DNA from: Corallococcus sp. AS-1-6
GTDB taxonomy: Bacteria > Myxococcota > Myxococcia > Myxococcales > Myxococcaceae
Direction of reading: 5' to 3'
Assembly: GCF_020037015.1 (NCBI RefSeq)
Contig: NZ_JAIQDE010000010.1
Span: forward strand, 1 to 64,000
Length of the DNA: 64,000 bases
Shown: in pieces, positions 27,711 through 35,258 of the stretch
How the letters are laid out: the number at the start of each line of letters is the position of its first letter
Numbering within the stretch: position 1 is the first letter of the stretch
Notes under the pieces: generated by a model
Databases searched by the model: none
Seen by the model: only the letters and a program-made list of their open reading frames with translations
Told to the model about the DNA's origin: nothing
Translations under genes and position numbers: made by a program

Positions 27711-28858
27711 GGCCCCTGCACCCTCCCCTTGTAGAGCTGCGTGCGGCGGTAGCGCTGGAGGACGACGCTCAGGACGACCTTGAGGATGGCGCTCGCCGGG
27801 ACGGCCAGCAGGATGCCCACGAAGCCGAACAGCTCACCGAAGGCGAGCACGGCGATGATGACCGCCACGGGGGCCAGGCCCACCTTCTCCCCCACCACGC
27901 GCGGGGTGATGACGAAGCCCTCGGCCAACTGCCCGATGATGAAGGTCGCCGCCACCACCGCGAGCTGCCACGGCCCCTGCCAGGACAGCAGGACGCCCAG
28001 CAGGGCCAGCACCACGCCGATGCCCGTGCCCAGGTAGGGCACCATGTTGCCGAAGCCGGCGATGAGGCCAATGGCGATGGCCAGGTCGATGCGCGCCAGG
28101 GACAGGCCCACCGCGTAGAGCACCGACAGGATGGCGCCCACGGTGAGCTGGCCCTGCACGAAGGCGGACAGCACCTCGTCCACCTCGCGGAAGCGCTGGG
28201 TCACCAGCACCACGGAGCGGCGCGGCAGCAGGTCCTGGATGCGCCCCATGAGGCGCGGGTAGTCCTGGAGGAAGAAGAACGCCAGCACCGGCACCACCGA
28301 CAGGCCCAGCAGCGTGGCCGCGAAGCGCGCGGTGTTGCCGGCGAAGCTCGCCACCAGCCGCGCCGCCGTGGGGCCCGCGCTCTGGAGCAGCTCGGAGGCC
28401 TTCTCCCCCAATTCCGCGGTGCGCTGGCTCACCAGGTCCGGCAGCGACACGCCCAGCAGCGACTCCACCTGCGGCACCACCTGGGTGCTGGCGCGCTGGA
28501 AGAAGCCGGGCAGCTTCGCCGCCTCGTCGCGGAACACCGGCACCAGGTACAGGCCCGCGCCCACCATCAGGAGCGTGCCCGCGAAGAAGAGGATGGACGT
28601 GCCCCAGGTGCGGTCCACGCCGCGCCTCTCCAGCAGCGTCACCAGCGGGTTGAACGCGTACGCGCCCGTCAGCGCCAGCAGCACCGGCACCGCCACCCCG
28701 CCGAACACGGACAGGAGCGCGAACACCAGCGCCAGCGAGCCCACCATCACGCCGGACCAGATGAAGTCGACCCGGCGGGCCTCCGCCTCGTCCAGCGCCG
28801 AGGGGTCGCCCGGCGGAGGCACGGGCTCCGGGTGCACGACGTGCAGCACCGGGGACAC
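27707..28858 (-). CDS. AI-2E family transporter / PerM-like permease
   Basis: 383 residues. Pfam AI-2E_transport architecture: paired N-terminal helices ('VMVGSLALVFALLSVFGGVA', 'LTGAYAFNPLVTLLERRGVD'), a soluble region with amphipathic helices (~115-190), and C-terminal helices with the conserved 'PYLGTGIGVVLALLGVLLS' and 'IGQLAEGFVITPRVVGEKVG' segments. Family members export AI-2 or act as Na+/H+ antiporters, so the substrate is unassigned. The GTG start at 28858 is the first usable start after an in-frame stop, though spacing to GGAG is unusually short. Its stop overlaps the glycosylase start by four bases, indicating a two-gene operon. Confidence 0.87.
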   Translation of the reverse strand: MSPVLHVVHPEPVPPPGDPSALDEAEARRVDFIWSGVMVGSLALVFALLSVFGGVAVPVLLALTGAYAFNPLVTLLERRGVDRTWGTSILFFAGTLLMVGAGLYLVPVFRDEAAKLPGFFQRASTQVVPQVESLLGVSLPDLVSQRTAELGEKASELLQSAGPTAARLVASFAGNTARFAATLLGLSVVPVLAFFFLQDYPRLMGRIQDLLPRRSVVLVTQRFREVDEVLSAFVQGQLTVGAILSVLYAVGLSLARIDLAIAIGLIAGFGNMVPYLGTGIGVVLALLGVLLSWQGPWQLAVVAATFIIGQLAEGFVITPRVVGEKVGLAPVAVIIAVLAFGELFGFVGILLAVPASAILKVVLSVVLQRYRRTQLYKGRVQGP

Positions 28859-29072
28859 CTCCGGGGTCGCGATGGGCTGGGGGGCCCCCTTCAGCGCGCG
28901 CTCACTGCCTCTCTTGCGACGTCCGATGACCGCCTCCTGTCCCCGCCCATCCTACGGCGTCTTCAGGCCCTGATTGCTGCCCTTGAGCAGGCTCGGGGCG
29001 TCGCCCGCCCCCTCGCGGTGCGGGGCGCCGACCCTGGCGCGGGCGTGGCCATCCCGGGACGCGCCCGGAGCT

Positions 29073-29462
29073 TCAGGGCGAAACGCCGCCGCTTTCGGGC
29101 GCCAGGGGCCGGAGCTTCACGTTCAACGTCACCCGCGCGCCACGGGGCTGGTAGTAGGTCGTGTAGGGGTAGAACCCGCGCTTCTTCACCTCCACCTGGT
29201 GGAAGTCGGAGTCCCCCAACCGCAGGCTCCGCGACACCCCGGAGAAGTCGCTGCACGTCCCCTGCTCCACGCCGTCCAGGAGGATCTGCGCGTCCGAGGG
29301 CTCGCACCGGAGCACCAGGTCGCCGCGCTTGGCGGAGTTGGACGCCATCAACTGCTCCGCGCGGGCCACCGTCGCGGGCTGCTCCTGCTTCGCCGCGCAG
29401 GCGCCCGCGAGCATCGCCGCCAGCGCGAGCACCGCCGTCGTCCGGAAGGAGCCCACGGCCAT
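29073..29462 (-). CDS. Small lipoprotein with PEGA-like domain
   Basis: 129 residues from the ATG at 29462, which shares its A with the TGA of the preceding gene (TGATG); a GTG at 29465 would add one residue. Lipobox in 'LAAMLAGACA'. After a short linker, residues ~45-120 form a PEGA-type beta-sandwich ('DLVLRCEPSDAQILLDGVEQ', 'FHQVEVKKRGFYPYTTYYQP', 'VTLNVKLRPL') usually found in surface proteins. Translationally coupled to the LPP20-like gene upstream, so the two products probably act together at the envelope; no biochemical role is known. Confidence 0.75.
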   Translation of the reverse strand: MAVGSFRTTAVLALAAMLAGACAAKQEQPATVARAEQLMASNSAKRGDLVLRCEPSDAQILLDGVEQGTCSDFSGVSRSLRLGDSDFHQVEVKKRGFYPYTTYYQPRGARVTLNVKLRPLAPESGGVSP

Positions 29463-30277
29463 CACTGCGTGACGATGACGACCCGGCCCTCGGCCAGGAA
29501 GCGGGTGTTCGCCTCGGTGAGCGCGCGGATGCCCTCGGCGCTCAGGACCAGGTCGGAGCCCTGGAGATGCGCGGCCTTCACCACCAGGGGCTTGTCGCCC
29601 ACGCGCGACGCCTTCCGGGCCGCGTCCAGGCTGTTGAACCAGGCCGCGACGCCGGCCGTGCCGCGCGCCTCTGGCGTGAGCACCGTCGCGCCGTAGAGCG
29701 CCTTGCCCGTCGCGTCCACCAGCCGGGGCGCGAGCACCGGCTTCGCGCCCAGCCCTCGCGCGTCCACCACGAGCCCCGTGTACTTCGCCGCGCCCTCGGC
29801 GTTGAGCACGATGGCCGGCTCCTGCGCGGGCGTCAGGGCCGCGGCGAGCACCGCGAGCGGCACCTCCACGTCCATCTCCACGCCGCTGTCGGAGAAGTAG
29901 CGCGTGGCCACGACCTTGTAGCCGCGGATGGCGCCCTCGACGCGGCTCTTCACCTCGTCACGCGCCAGCTCGTCGCCCACCGTGCGGCCCGCGCTCACCT
30001 GGATGCTCCTGGCCTGCTCCAGCAGGTTGCGGAACGCGTCCTGCTTCGCGGCGCGCTCGGCGCCCAGGCGCGCCTGCCCGGGGTTGGCGGCCTTGAGGTC
30101 CGGGGCTCCGGCGCCCGTGGCGCGCAGGACCTGTCCCTCCCAGTTGATGCCCGGAGTGCCCGCGCCGCGCGCGGGTTCAGCGGCGGGCGTGGCGGGTGCG
30201 GCGACCATCGCGTCCTTGCCCTGGCCCAGCGCCGTCAGCGGCACGACCAGCAACAATCCCCACAGCGAACGCCTCAC
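29462..30277 (-). CDS. LPP20-family exported protein
   Basis: 271 residues from the GTG at 30277, with GGAGGAG 7 bases upstream; the longer frame to 30340 lacks a ribosome site. Signal peptide 'VRRSLWGLLLVVPLTALGQG'. The central region ('GAERAAKQDAFRNLLEQARS', 'VSAGRTVGDELARDEVKSRV', 'IRGYKVVATRYFSDSGVEMD') is the LPP20 fold seen in Helicobacter Lpp20 and FlgT N-terminal domains. The C-terminal part holds a repeat-like domain ('TGLVVDARGLGAKPVLAPRL'). No lipobox Cys is present, so it is probably periplasmic or outer-membrane associated. First gene of a two-gene operon with the PEGA-like lipoprotein. Confidence 0.78.
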   Translation of the reverse strand: MRRSLWGLLLVVPLTALGQGKDAMVAAPATPAAEPARGAGTPGINWEGQVLRATGAGAPDLKAANPGQARLGAERAAKQDAFRNLLEQARSIQVSAGRTVGDELARDEVKSRVEGAIRGYKVVATRYFSDSGVEMDVEVPLAVLAAALTPAQEPAIVLNAEGAAKYTGLVVDARGLGAKPVLAPRLVDATGKALYGATVLTPEARGTAGVAAWFNSLDAARKASRVGDKPLVVKAAHLQGSDLVLSAEGIRALTEANTRFLAEGRVVIVTQ

Positions 30278-30477
30278 GGAGCACTCCTCCCGTTGTCGCC
30301 GCGACACGTCGGCGAGCGCACAGGGAACCTCTCCGGTCATTCAAGGGGGGCACTTCGCGCGAAGTCAAGGCGACCCGGGGACAGTCGGATCCGCCTGATG
30401 GGTCCAGCGCGGGGGACCGCGAACCGCCGGTGGCACCGCGCAATCGCGGTGACGCACGCGGAGGGTAACGCCTTGAG

Positions 30478-30810
30478 TCAGTTGCCTTCGCTGTGACGGT
30501 CGACGTAGGCGTCGATCATCTTGCGGTGCCGCTCGGTGAGCAGCGTGAAGCGCACGCCGGACTGCTCCTTGCGGCCCAGCTCCTTCCACTCGCGTACGAC
30601 TTCACCCTCGGCGTAGATGATCTCCTCGGAGCCAGGGAGCTGGAACTGGAGGCCCACGCGGCGCGCGTCGTGCTGGGGCTCGATGAGGCGCGAGAGGCTG
30701 ACGCCCTCCTGGCTGATGTCCGCGGCCCGGGTCATGTACGGCACGCCGCCCATGTACTTGTTGAGGTAGATGTCCAGGGGCGCCCGATTGGCCTTCCGCT
30801 TCTCGCTCAT
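30478..30810 (-). CDS. PilZ-domain protein
   Basis: 110 residues, single domain. Both halves of the c-di-GMP-binding signature are intact: RxxxR (Arg5-Arg9, 'RKANR') and (D/N)xSxxG (Asp31, Ser33, Gly36, 'DISQEG'). It should therefore bind cyclic di-GMP and relay it to a partner, in myxobacteria often motility or exopolysaccharide control. GGAGG lies ten bases before the ATG. It is divergent from the FKBP gene across 240 bp. Confidence 0.87.
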   Translation of the reverse strand: MSEKRKANRAPLDIYLNKYMGGVPYMTRAADISQEGVSLSRLIEPQHDARRVGLQFQLPGSEEIIYAEGEVVREWKELGRKEQSGVRFTLLTERHRKMIDAYVDRHSEGN

Positions 30811-31050
30811 TGGCTCATGACCTCCGGCTGGTGCAACAGCCTGCTGCGGGGGTGCAGCGACCTGAAGGCACAGTACGTTCAGACGTCATGCGCGCAAGAA
30901 AACGGCGCCCTTCCCGCCCCCCAGGCAGGCCTGCGTGCGCCGTGGTTTTCCGCTCGCTGGATTCTTCGCGTTGGCCTGTGCGCGCGGATGAGCGACCGGC
31001 GGCGCGCGAGCGGCGCTATGGTCCCTGCCATTCTCGTGAAAGGCGGCAGC

Positions 31051-31794
31051 ATGCGTATGCAGTGGAAGGCAGCCCTGGTCCTGATGCTCGGTGCTCCGGG
31101 CCTCGCCCTGGCCCAGGCCCCGACGAAGAGCTCCAAGCCGGCCGCCGCGCCCGCGGCCACCGCGAAGGCGGCCTCCGCCCAGGAGCCCGTGGAGCTCAAG
31201 ACGGAGGATCAGAAGACCATCTATTCGCTCGGCCTCTCGCTGGGCCAGAGCGTGACGGCGCTCGCCCTCACCCCGGAGGAGCTGGCGCTGCTCCAGCGCG
31301 GCATCCAGGACGCGGTCGCCGGCGCTCCGCCCGCGGTGGATCCGAAGGAGTACGCGTCGAAGATCCAGACGCTCGCCAAGGCGCGCATGGCCCAGGTCAA
31401 CGTCGCGACGTTGGACCGCGCGTCCAAGGAGCCCGGCGCCACGCGGCTGCCCTCCGGCGTCATCTACCGCGAGCTCAAGGCCGGCACCGGCAAGTCGCCC
31501 CGCGCCATCGACACCGTGAAGGTGCACTACCAGGGCACGCTGGTGGACGGCTCGGAGTTCGACAGCTCCTACAAGCGCGGCATGGCGGTGGAGTTCCCGC
31601 TCAACGGCGTCATCCCCTGCTGGACCCAGGGCGTGCAGAAGATGAAGGTCGGCGGCAAGGCGAAGCTCACCTGCCCCGCGAGCACCGCGTACGGAGAGCG
31701 CCCGCCCACGGGCTCGCGCATCCCGCCCAACGCCGTGCTCACCTTCGAGGTGGAGCTGGTGGACATCCCCGGCAACACCGCCGCCACGCCGTAG
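31051..31794 (+). CDS. Exported FKBP-type peptidyl-prolyl isomerase
   Basis: 247 residues from the ATG at 31051; a long upstream extension is antisense to the PilZ gene and rejected (ATG at 31057 is also possible). Sec signal 'LVLMLGAPGLALAQA'. An Ala/Lys/Pro-rich linker and an FKBP_N-like dimerisation region ('DQKTIYSLGLSLGQSV', residues ~50-130) precede the FKBP domain (~140-240): 'VKVHYQGTLVDGSEFDSSYK', 'VIPCWTQGVQKMKVGGKAKL', 'YGERPPTGSRIPPNAVLTFE'. The active-site residues (Tyr, Phe, Asp, Trp) are present. Acts on periplasmic or outer-membrane protein folding like FkpA/Mip. Confidence 0.92.
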   Translation: MRMQWKAALVLMLGAPGLALAQAPTKSSKPAAAPAATAKAASAQEPVELKTEDQKTIYSLGLSLGQSVTALALTPEELALLQRGIQDAVAGAPPAVDPKEYASKIQTLAKARMAQVNVATLDRASKEPGATRLPSGVIYRELKAGTGKSPRAIDTVKVHYQGTLVDGSEFDSSYKRGMAVEFPLNGVIPCWTQGVQKMKVGGKAKLTCPASTAYGERPPTGSRIPPNAVLTFEVELVDIPGNTAATP

Positions 31795-31805
31795 CGCGCC
31801 TGCGA

Positions 31806-31832
31806 CGGGGACCCGCGTGCGGCGGGTCCCCG
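31806..31832. terminator. Bidirectional hairpin between convergent genes
   Basis: A perfect 11-bp inverted repeat (CGGGGACCCGC / GCGGGTCCCCG) with a 5-base loop fills the gap between the FKBP stop (31794) and the end of the minus-strand gene (31841). No T tract; likely terminates both. Confidence 0.6.
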
Positions 31833-31840
31833 CGAAGGCG

Positions 31841-32086
31841 TCACGACACGGGCAGCTTCACGGACCGGCCGCCGAAGGGCGGGTTGGCCATGATGGCCTG
31901 GGCCAGCCGGTCCGCGAACGCGCGTCCCTCCTTCTGGAAGGACTCCGTCTCCTCCGCGTTCAGGCGCACGCGCACCTCGAACTGGACGAAGCCGCCCACC
32001 ACCACTTCGATGGACAGCCCCCCGTCCCGCCCGCGCAGCACGCGGTACAGGAGCGGGCTCTGGAGGAGCACCTCCTCGTCGCTCAC
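31841..32086 (-). CDS. Small conserved-looking protein, unknown
   Basis: 81 residues from the GTG at 32086, which overlaps the TGA of the upstream lipoprotein gene (GTGA); the longer frame to 32209 is inside that gene and rejected. Cytoplasmic by composition. Central beta-strands 'LSIEVVVGGFVQFEVRVRLN' then a helix 'AEETESFQKEGRAFADRLAQ'. No family recognised. Coupled translation suggests a link with the lipoprotein. Confidence 0.6.
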   Translation of the reverse strand: MSDEEVLLQSPLLYRVLRGRDGGLSIEVVVGGFVQFEVRVRLNAEETESFQKEGRAFADRLAQAIMANPPFGGRSVKLPVS

Positions 32087-32733
32087 GGGATCTCCGCCAC
32101 CTGCGTGTCCGCCACCGGCGCATTGATGACCATCACCTCCGGCGCGCCGCCGGACGTGTAGCCGCCGAACTTGAAGCAGTCGGTGTCCTCGGGCGTCTGG
32201 CACTTCCACACGCCGGGGTCCGCGTCCACCGGCAGGCGCGTGCAGACCTTCTGCGCGCCCAGGTCCAGCGTCATCATCCGCAGGGGGCCTTCGAAGTTCT
32301 TCGCCGGCAGGCCCAGCGCCTGGCCCAGCACCGCGGGGTCGTGCTTGCCGTCCGCCGTCTTCGCCTTCTCCACCGCGCCGTGGATGGACGCCGACGGCGC
32401 CGCGAACAGGTAGCAGGCCGTGTCGTTGCAGCGGCCGAAGTTCTTCGCGCCCGTCTGCACCACGAACTTCTGGTACGCGCTGTCCGTCATCAGCCAGGAC
32501 ACCTTGCGGTCCGGAAAGTTCTTGTCCAGGTGCTGATCAATCCCGTAGGGGCTGGCCAGCGTGTCCGCCTCCTTGGAGATGGCCTTCTGCGTGTCGTCGC
32601 AGTAGTCCACCAGCGACGCCGTCGACGGCTTCGGCTCCGTCGTGTCCGGCGTCTTCGTGCCGCCCTTCATCGACGCACAGCCCACCACGGTCGACAGCGA
32701 GCCCAGCACCAGCGCACGAGAGATGAAATTCAA
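32083..32733 (-). CDS. Lipoprotein of unknown function
   Basis: 216 residues with a TTG start at 32733: GGAGG lies seven bases upstream, whereas the first TTG (32739) touches the ribosome site. Lipobox in 'LGSLSTVVGCASM'. The mature domain has six Cys ('DYCDD', 'GRCNDTACYL', 'KVCTRL', 'WKCQTPEDTDCFKF') that probably form disulphides. No family recognised. It is coupled to the small downstream gene and follows the metallopeptidase gene by 42 bp, so the three may be one transcript. Confidence 0.72.
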   Translation of the reverse strand: MNFISRALVLGSLSTVVGCASMKGGTKTPDTTEPKPSTASLVDYCDDTQKAISKEADTLASPYGIDQHLDKNFPDRKVSWLMTDSAYQKFVVQTGAKNFGRCNDTACYLFAAPSASIHGAVEKAKTADGKHDPAVLGQALGLPAKNFEGPLRMMTLDLGAQKVCTRLPVDADPGVWKCQTPEDTDCFKFGGYTSGGAPEVMVINAPVADTQVAEIP

Positions 32734-32775
32734 GGTCAATCCTCCAGAAGAGTTAAATGGGGAATGCCTGAACTA

Positions 32776-34857
32776 TCACAGCGCGGCTTCGGTGGCGCGC
32801 AACAAAGCGTCCGCGCTGACGGGGGCTCCGGTGGCGTGGCGCATCCATTCGTCCGGGGTGACGGAGCCGAAGGTGGCCATGCGCTCGAACTCCGCGCCCA
32901 GCGGGCCGTGCTGCTTCAGGTGCTCTTCAATCTGGAAGGCGATGAGGTGCCCGAGCGGGTAGTCTGGCAGGTACAGCGGGTAGCTGATCATGTGGCTGTA
33001 GATGCCCAGGACCGGGCTGTCCTTCCGCCCCAGCACGGGCGCGTAGTAGCGGTTCCACACGTCGCGCGACAGGCCGGCCACCGCGTCGCGGAGCTGGGCG
33101 GGCGTGGCGTCCGGGTGTTCGTACATCCAATGCCACGTGGCCATGTCCACCAGCGCCACGCCGGCGATCTCCCACGCCTGCCAGAAGTCATTGAGCACCC
33201 GCTCGCGCTCGCTGGCCGCGTCCGGCTGGCCCAGGCCCAGGAGCTCCAGGTCGCGCGCCTGGAAGACGAAGGCCAGCGCCTCCGTGAAGGCGTTGTTGGG
33301 GACGCCGGACAGGAGCGTGTGGTCCACCTGGTACAGGCTGAAGACCTGCTCCACGTTGTGCCCCAGCTCGTGCACCGCGATGTTGTAGCCCTTGTAGTCC
33401 ATGCCCCCCTTCTCCACGCGCGTGCGCAGACGCGGGAAGTCGCCCCGGCGCAGCGCCTGCTGGGCATGGCCCGCGCCTCGGGAGGCGTCCACGCGGATGT
33501 ACGACGCGAGCACGTCCGCCTTCTGCCGCGTGAAGCCCAGCCCCTGGAGGATGCGCGGGATGTCGCGCGCGAAGGCGTCCGCCGTGGGGTAGCGCTTGCG
33601 CGTCAGCGCGTCCAACTGCGCCTCCGGCACCTTCGCGCCCGGACGGAAGCCGGGGTACCACAGGTCCTGCGGCTCCAGCGGGCGGCCCAGGCGCGTCTCC
33701 ATCAGCTTCGCCACGCGCGGCACCAGCGGGGACTCCAGGAGCTGGGTGAGCAGCGCGCGCACGCGCTCCTCCGGCAGGCCCCGGTCCAGCTCGAAGGCGC
33801 GGGCGATGCGCGTGGGCGCCACCGGTGAGTACGGGTCCACCTTCCGCGAGGCCTTGAACGTGGCCAGCAGCCGCGCGTAGCGCGTGTCCGGCTCCGGCGC
33901 GGCGTCCGCCTTCACGGCGCGCTGGGGCGCGTTCGCCTCCACCGTCTCCGGCGGCGCCACCGTGACCTTGTTGGTGAACGGATCCCAGTCCACGCGCGGG
34001 TTATCGATGACGGCGGCGGGGATCGTCTGCGTGACGATGCGCTCCATCACCTGGACGATCATCCGCTGCTTCTCCAGGCCCCGCGGATCCGTGTAGTCCG
34101 CCTTCAGCTCGTCGCGCAGGTTCCAGTGGCTGATGAGGCGCAGCCCCTGGGGGAAGAGGCGCTGGCCCTTCGCGTCCACCAGGTGGTGCATCCAGACGTT
34201 GTACTCGGCGATGTAGAGGTTCGCGTCCGCGATGGCCTGCGACACCTTCTGCTCCACCGCCGCGGGCACGCGCCGGTTGAAGCGCGACGCGAGCTTCGCC
34301 TCCGCCCACTGGCGCCGCGTCCACGACGGGCCCTCCTTCACGCGCTCGGCCAGCGTGGTGAGCGGGAAGTTGAGCAGCACCACGAAGCCCGGCTTCGCGC
34401 TGAACAGGTCCGACGTGACGTTGGAGGAAGGGTCATACGCCGCGAGCAGCGGCTCCACCGGCAGCAGCGGCCCCAGGTCCAGGTCCGTGAACCACTGGAG
34501 CTCGCGGCCCAGCTCGTTCATGTGGCCGTCGAGCTGCTCGAACAGTCCTTCAAAGCGCGTGAACGTGGCATCCAGTTGGGGGCCCGTGGGCAGGAACTGC
34601 TCGCGCGCGAAGGCCGCCAGGTCCCCGTCCTCCGGGCGCCAGAGCGCGGCCACCTGCTCCAGGCCCCGCTCGATGCGGGCGCGCTGCGACTCGCCGTGCT
34701 GCTTCACCAGCTCCTGCTCGAGCGCGGCCAGGGACTGCTTCGACACGGGCGCGGACGGCGCGGTGGCGGCGGGCGGCGCGGGGGGTGTGGAGGGCGACGT
34801 CGTGGCGCACCCGAGGGCGACCACCAGGGGGAGGAAGCGCGGACGGAAGGCGGGCAT
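32776..34857 (-). CDS. Lipoprotein zinc metallopeptidase (HELGH, M3/M2-like)
   Basis: 693 residues. Lipobox in 'LPLVVALGCATT', then a Pro/Ala linker. A long helical region (~60-330) precedes the active site 'IAVHELGHNVEQVF' (His496, Glu497, His500; HExxH). The following 'VPNNAFTEALAFVFQARDLE' supplies a Glu about 26 residues later as the third zinc ligand, a gluzincin spacing. The all-helical pattern resembles oligopeptidases of clans such as M2/M3, but the rest of the sequence is divergent. Probably a periplasmic or surface oligopeptidase. Minus strand, followed by two small genes. Confidence 0.72.
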   Translation of the reverse strand: MPAFRPRFLPLVVALGCATTSPSTPPAPPAATAPSAPVSKQSLAALEQELVKQHGESQRARIERGLEQVAALWRPEDGDLAAFAREQFLPTGPQLDATFTRFEGLFEQLDGHMNELGRELQWFTDLDLGPLLPVEPLLAAYDPSSNVTSDLFSAKPGFVVLLNFPLTTLAERVKEGPSWTRRQWAEAKLASRFNRRVPAAVEQKVSQAIADANLYIAEYNVWMHHLVDAKGQRLFPQGLRLISHWNLRDELKADYTDPRGLEKQRMIVQVMERIVTQTIPAAVIDNPRVDWDPFTNKVTVAPPETVEANAPQRAVKADAAPEPDTRYARLLATFKASRKVDPYSPVAPTRIARAFELDRGLPEERVRALLTQLLESPLVPRVAKLMETRLGRPLEPQDLWYPGFRPGAKVPEAQLDALTRKRYPTADAFARDIPRILQGLGFTRQKADVLASYIRVDASRGAGHAQQALRRGDFPRLRTRVEKGGMDYKGYNIAVHELGHNVEQVFSLYQVDHTLLSGVPNNAFTEALAFVFQARDLELLGLGQPDAASERERVLNDFWQAWEIAGVALVDMATWHWMYEHPDATPAQLRDAVAGLSRDVWNRYYAPVLGRKDSPVLGIYSHMISYPLYLPDYPLGHLIAFQIEEHLKQHGPLGAEFERMATFGSVTPDEWMRHATGAPVSADALLRATEAAL

Positions 34858-34868
34858 GCGGGCTCCGG

Positions 34869-34907
34869 AAAATACAGAAGGCCCGACCCAGAAGAGAGTC
34901 GGACCTT
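34869..34907 (-). terminator. Intrinsic terminator of the cold-shock gene
   Basis: On the minus strand AAGGTCCGAC (34907-34898) pairs with GTCGGGCCTT (34887-34878; one U-G) around a 10-base loop, followed by CTGTATTTTCC. It begins 28 bases after the csp stop codon and ends just before the metallopeptidase start. Confidence 0.8.
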
Positions 34908-34934
34908 CATGGGTGAATCAAGAAGCGGTCAGGC

Positions 34935-35138
34935 TCAGATCGCGCGAACGTTCTGCGCCTGCAGGCCCTTGGGGCCCTTGGTGACTTCGAACTCCACCTT
35001 CTGGCCCTCGGCCAGCGTGCGGAAGCCGTCCATGTTGATGGCGGTGTGGTGGCAGAACACGTCCTCGCCGCCGCCGTCCTGGGTGATGAAGCCGAAGCCC
35101 TTCGCGTCGTTGAACCACTTCACGGTTCCAGTTGCCAT
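34935..35138 (-). CDS. Cold-shock-family RNA/DNA-binding protein
   Basis: 67 residues, typical CspA length. It binds single-stranded RNA/DNA and acts as an RNA chaperone. RNP1 'KGFGFI' (13-18) is intact; RNP2 reads 'DVFCHH' (26-31) where most CspA proteins have DVFVHF, so a stacking Phe is replaced by His and a Cys is introduced. The C-terminus '[13 protein letters not shown]' is normal. It sits alone with its own terminator, between two metallopeptidase genes. Confidence 0.95.
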   Translation of the reverse strand: MATGTVKWFNDAKGFGFITQDGGGEDVFCHHTAINMDGFRTLAEGQKVEFEVTKGPKGLQAQNVRAI

Positions 35139-35206
35139 TGCCTTGTTCTTCTTTCATCGCGGACAGGAAGAGTCGCCGTCCGGTCCTACAGAGTTCAACC
35201 CTACAA

Positions 35207-35231
35207 GACGGGCGCAGCCTAAGCGCCCGTC
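35207..35231 (-). terminator. Hairpin after M2 peptidase gene
   Basis: A perfect 9-bp inverted repeat (GACGGGCGC / GCGCCCGTC) with a 7-base loop lies 28 bases past the stop of the minus-strand M2 peptidase gene, followed on that strand by TTGTAGG. It also lies upstream of csp, so it may separate the two units. Confidence 0.55.
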
Positions 35232-35258
35232 CCCGGGGGTGTCCACTCCCAGCTCACG

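Noticed and set aside
30493-31050. Long upstream extension of the FKBP frame
   Set aside because: Antisense to the PilZ gene, and the signal peptide begins at 31051.
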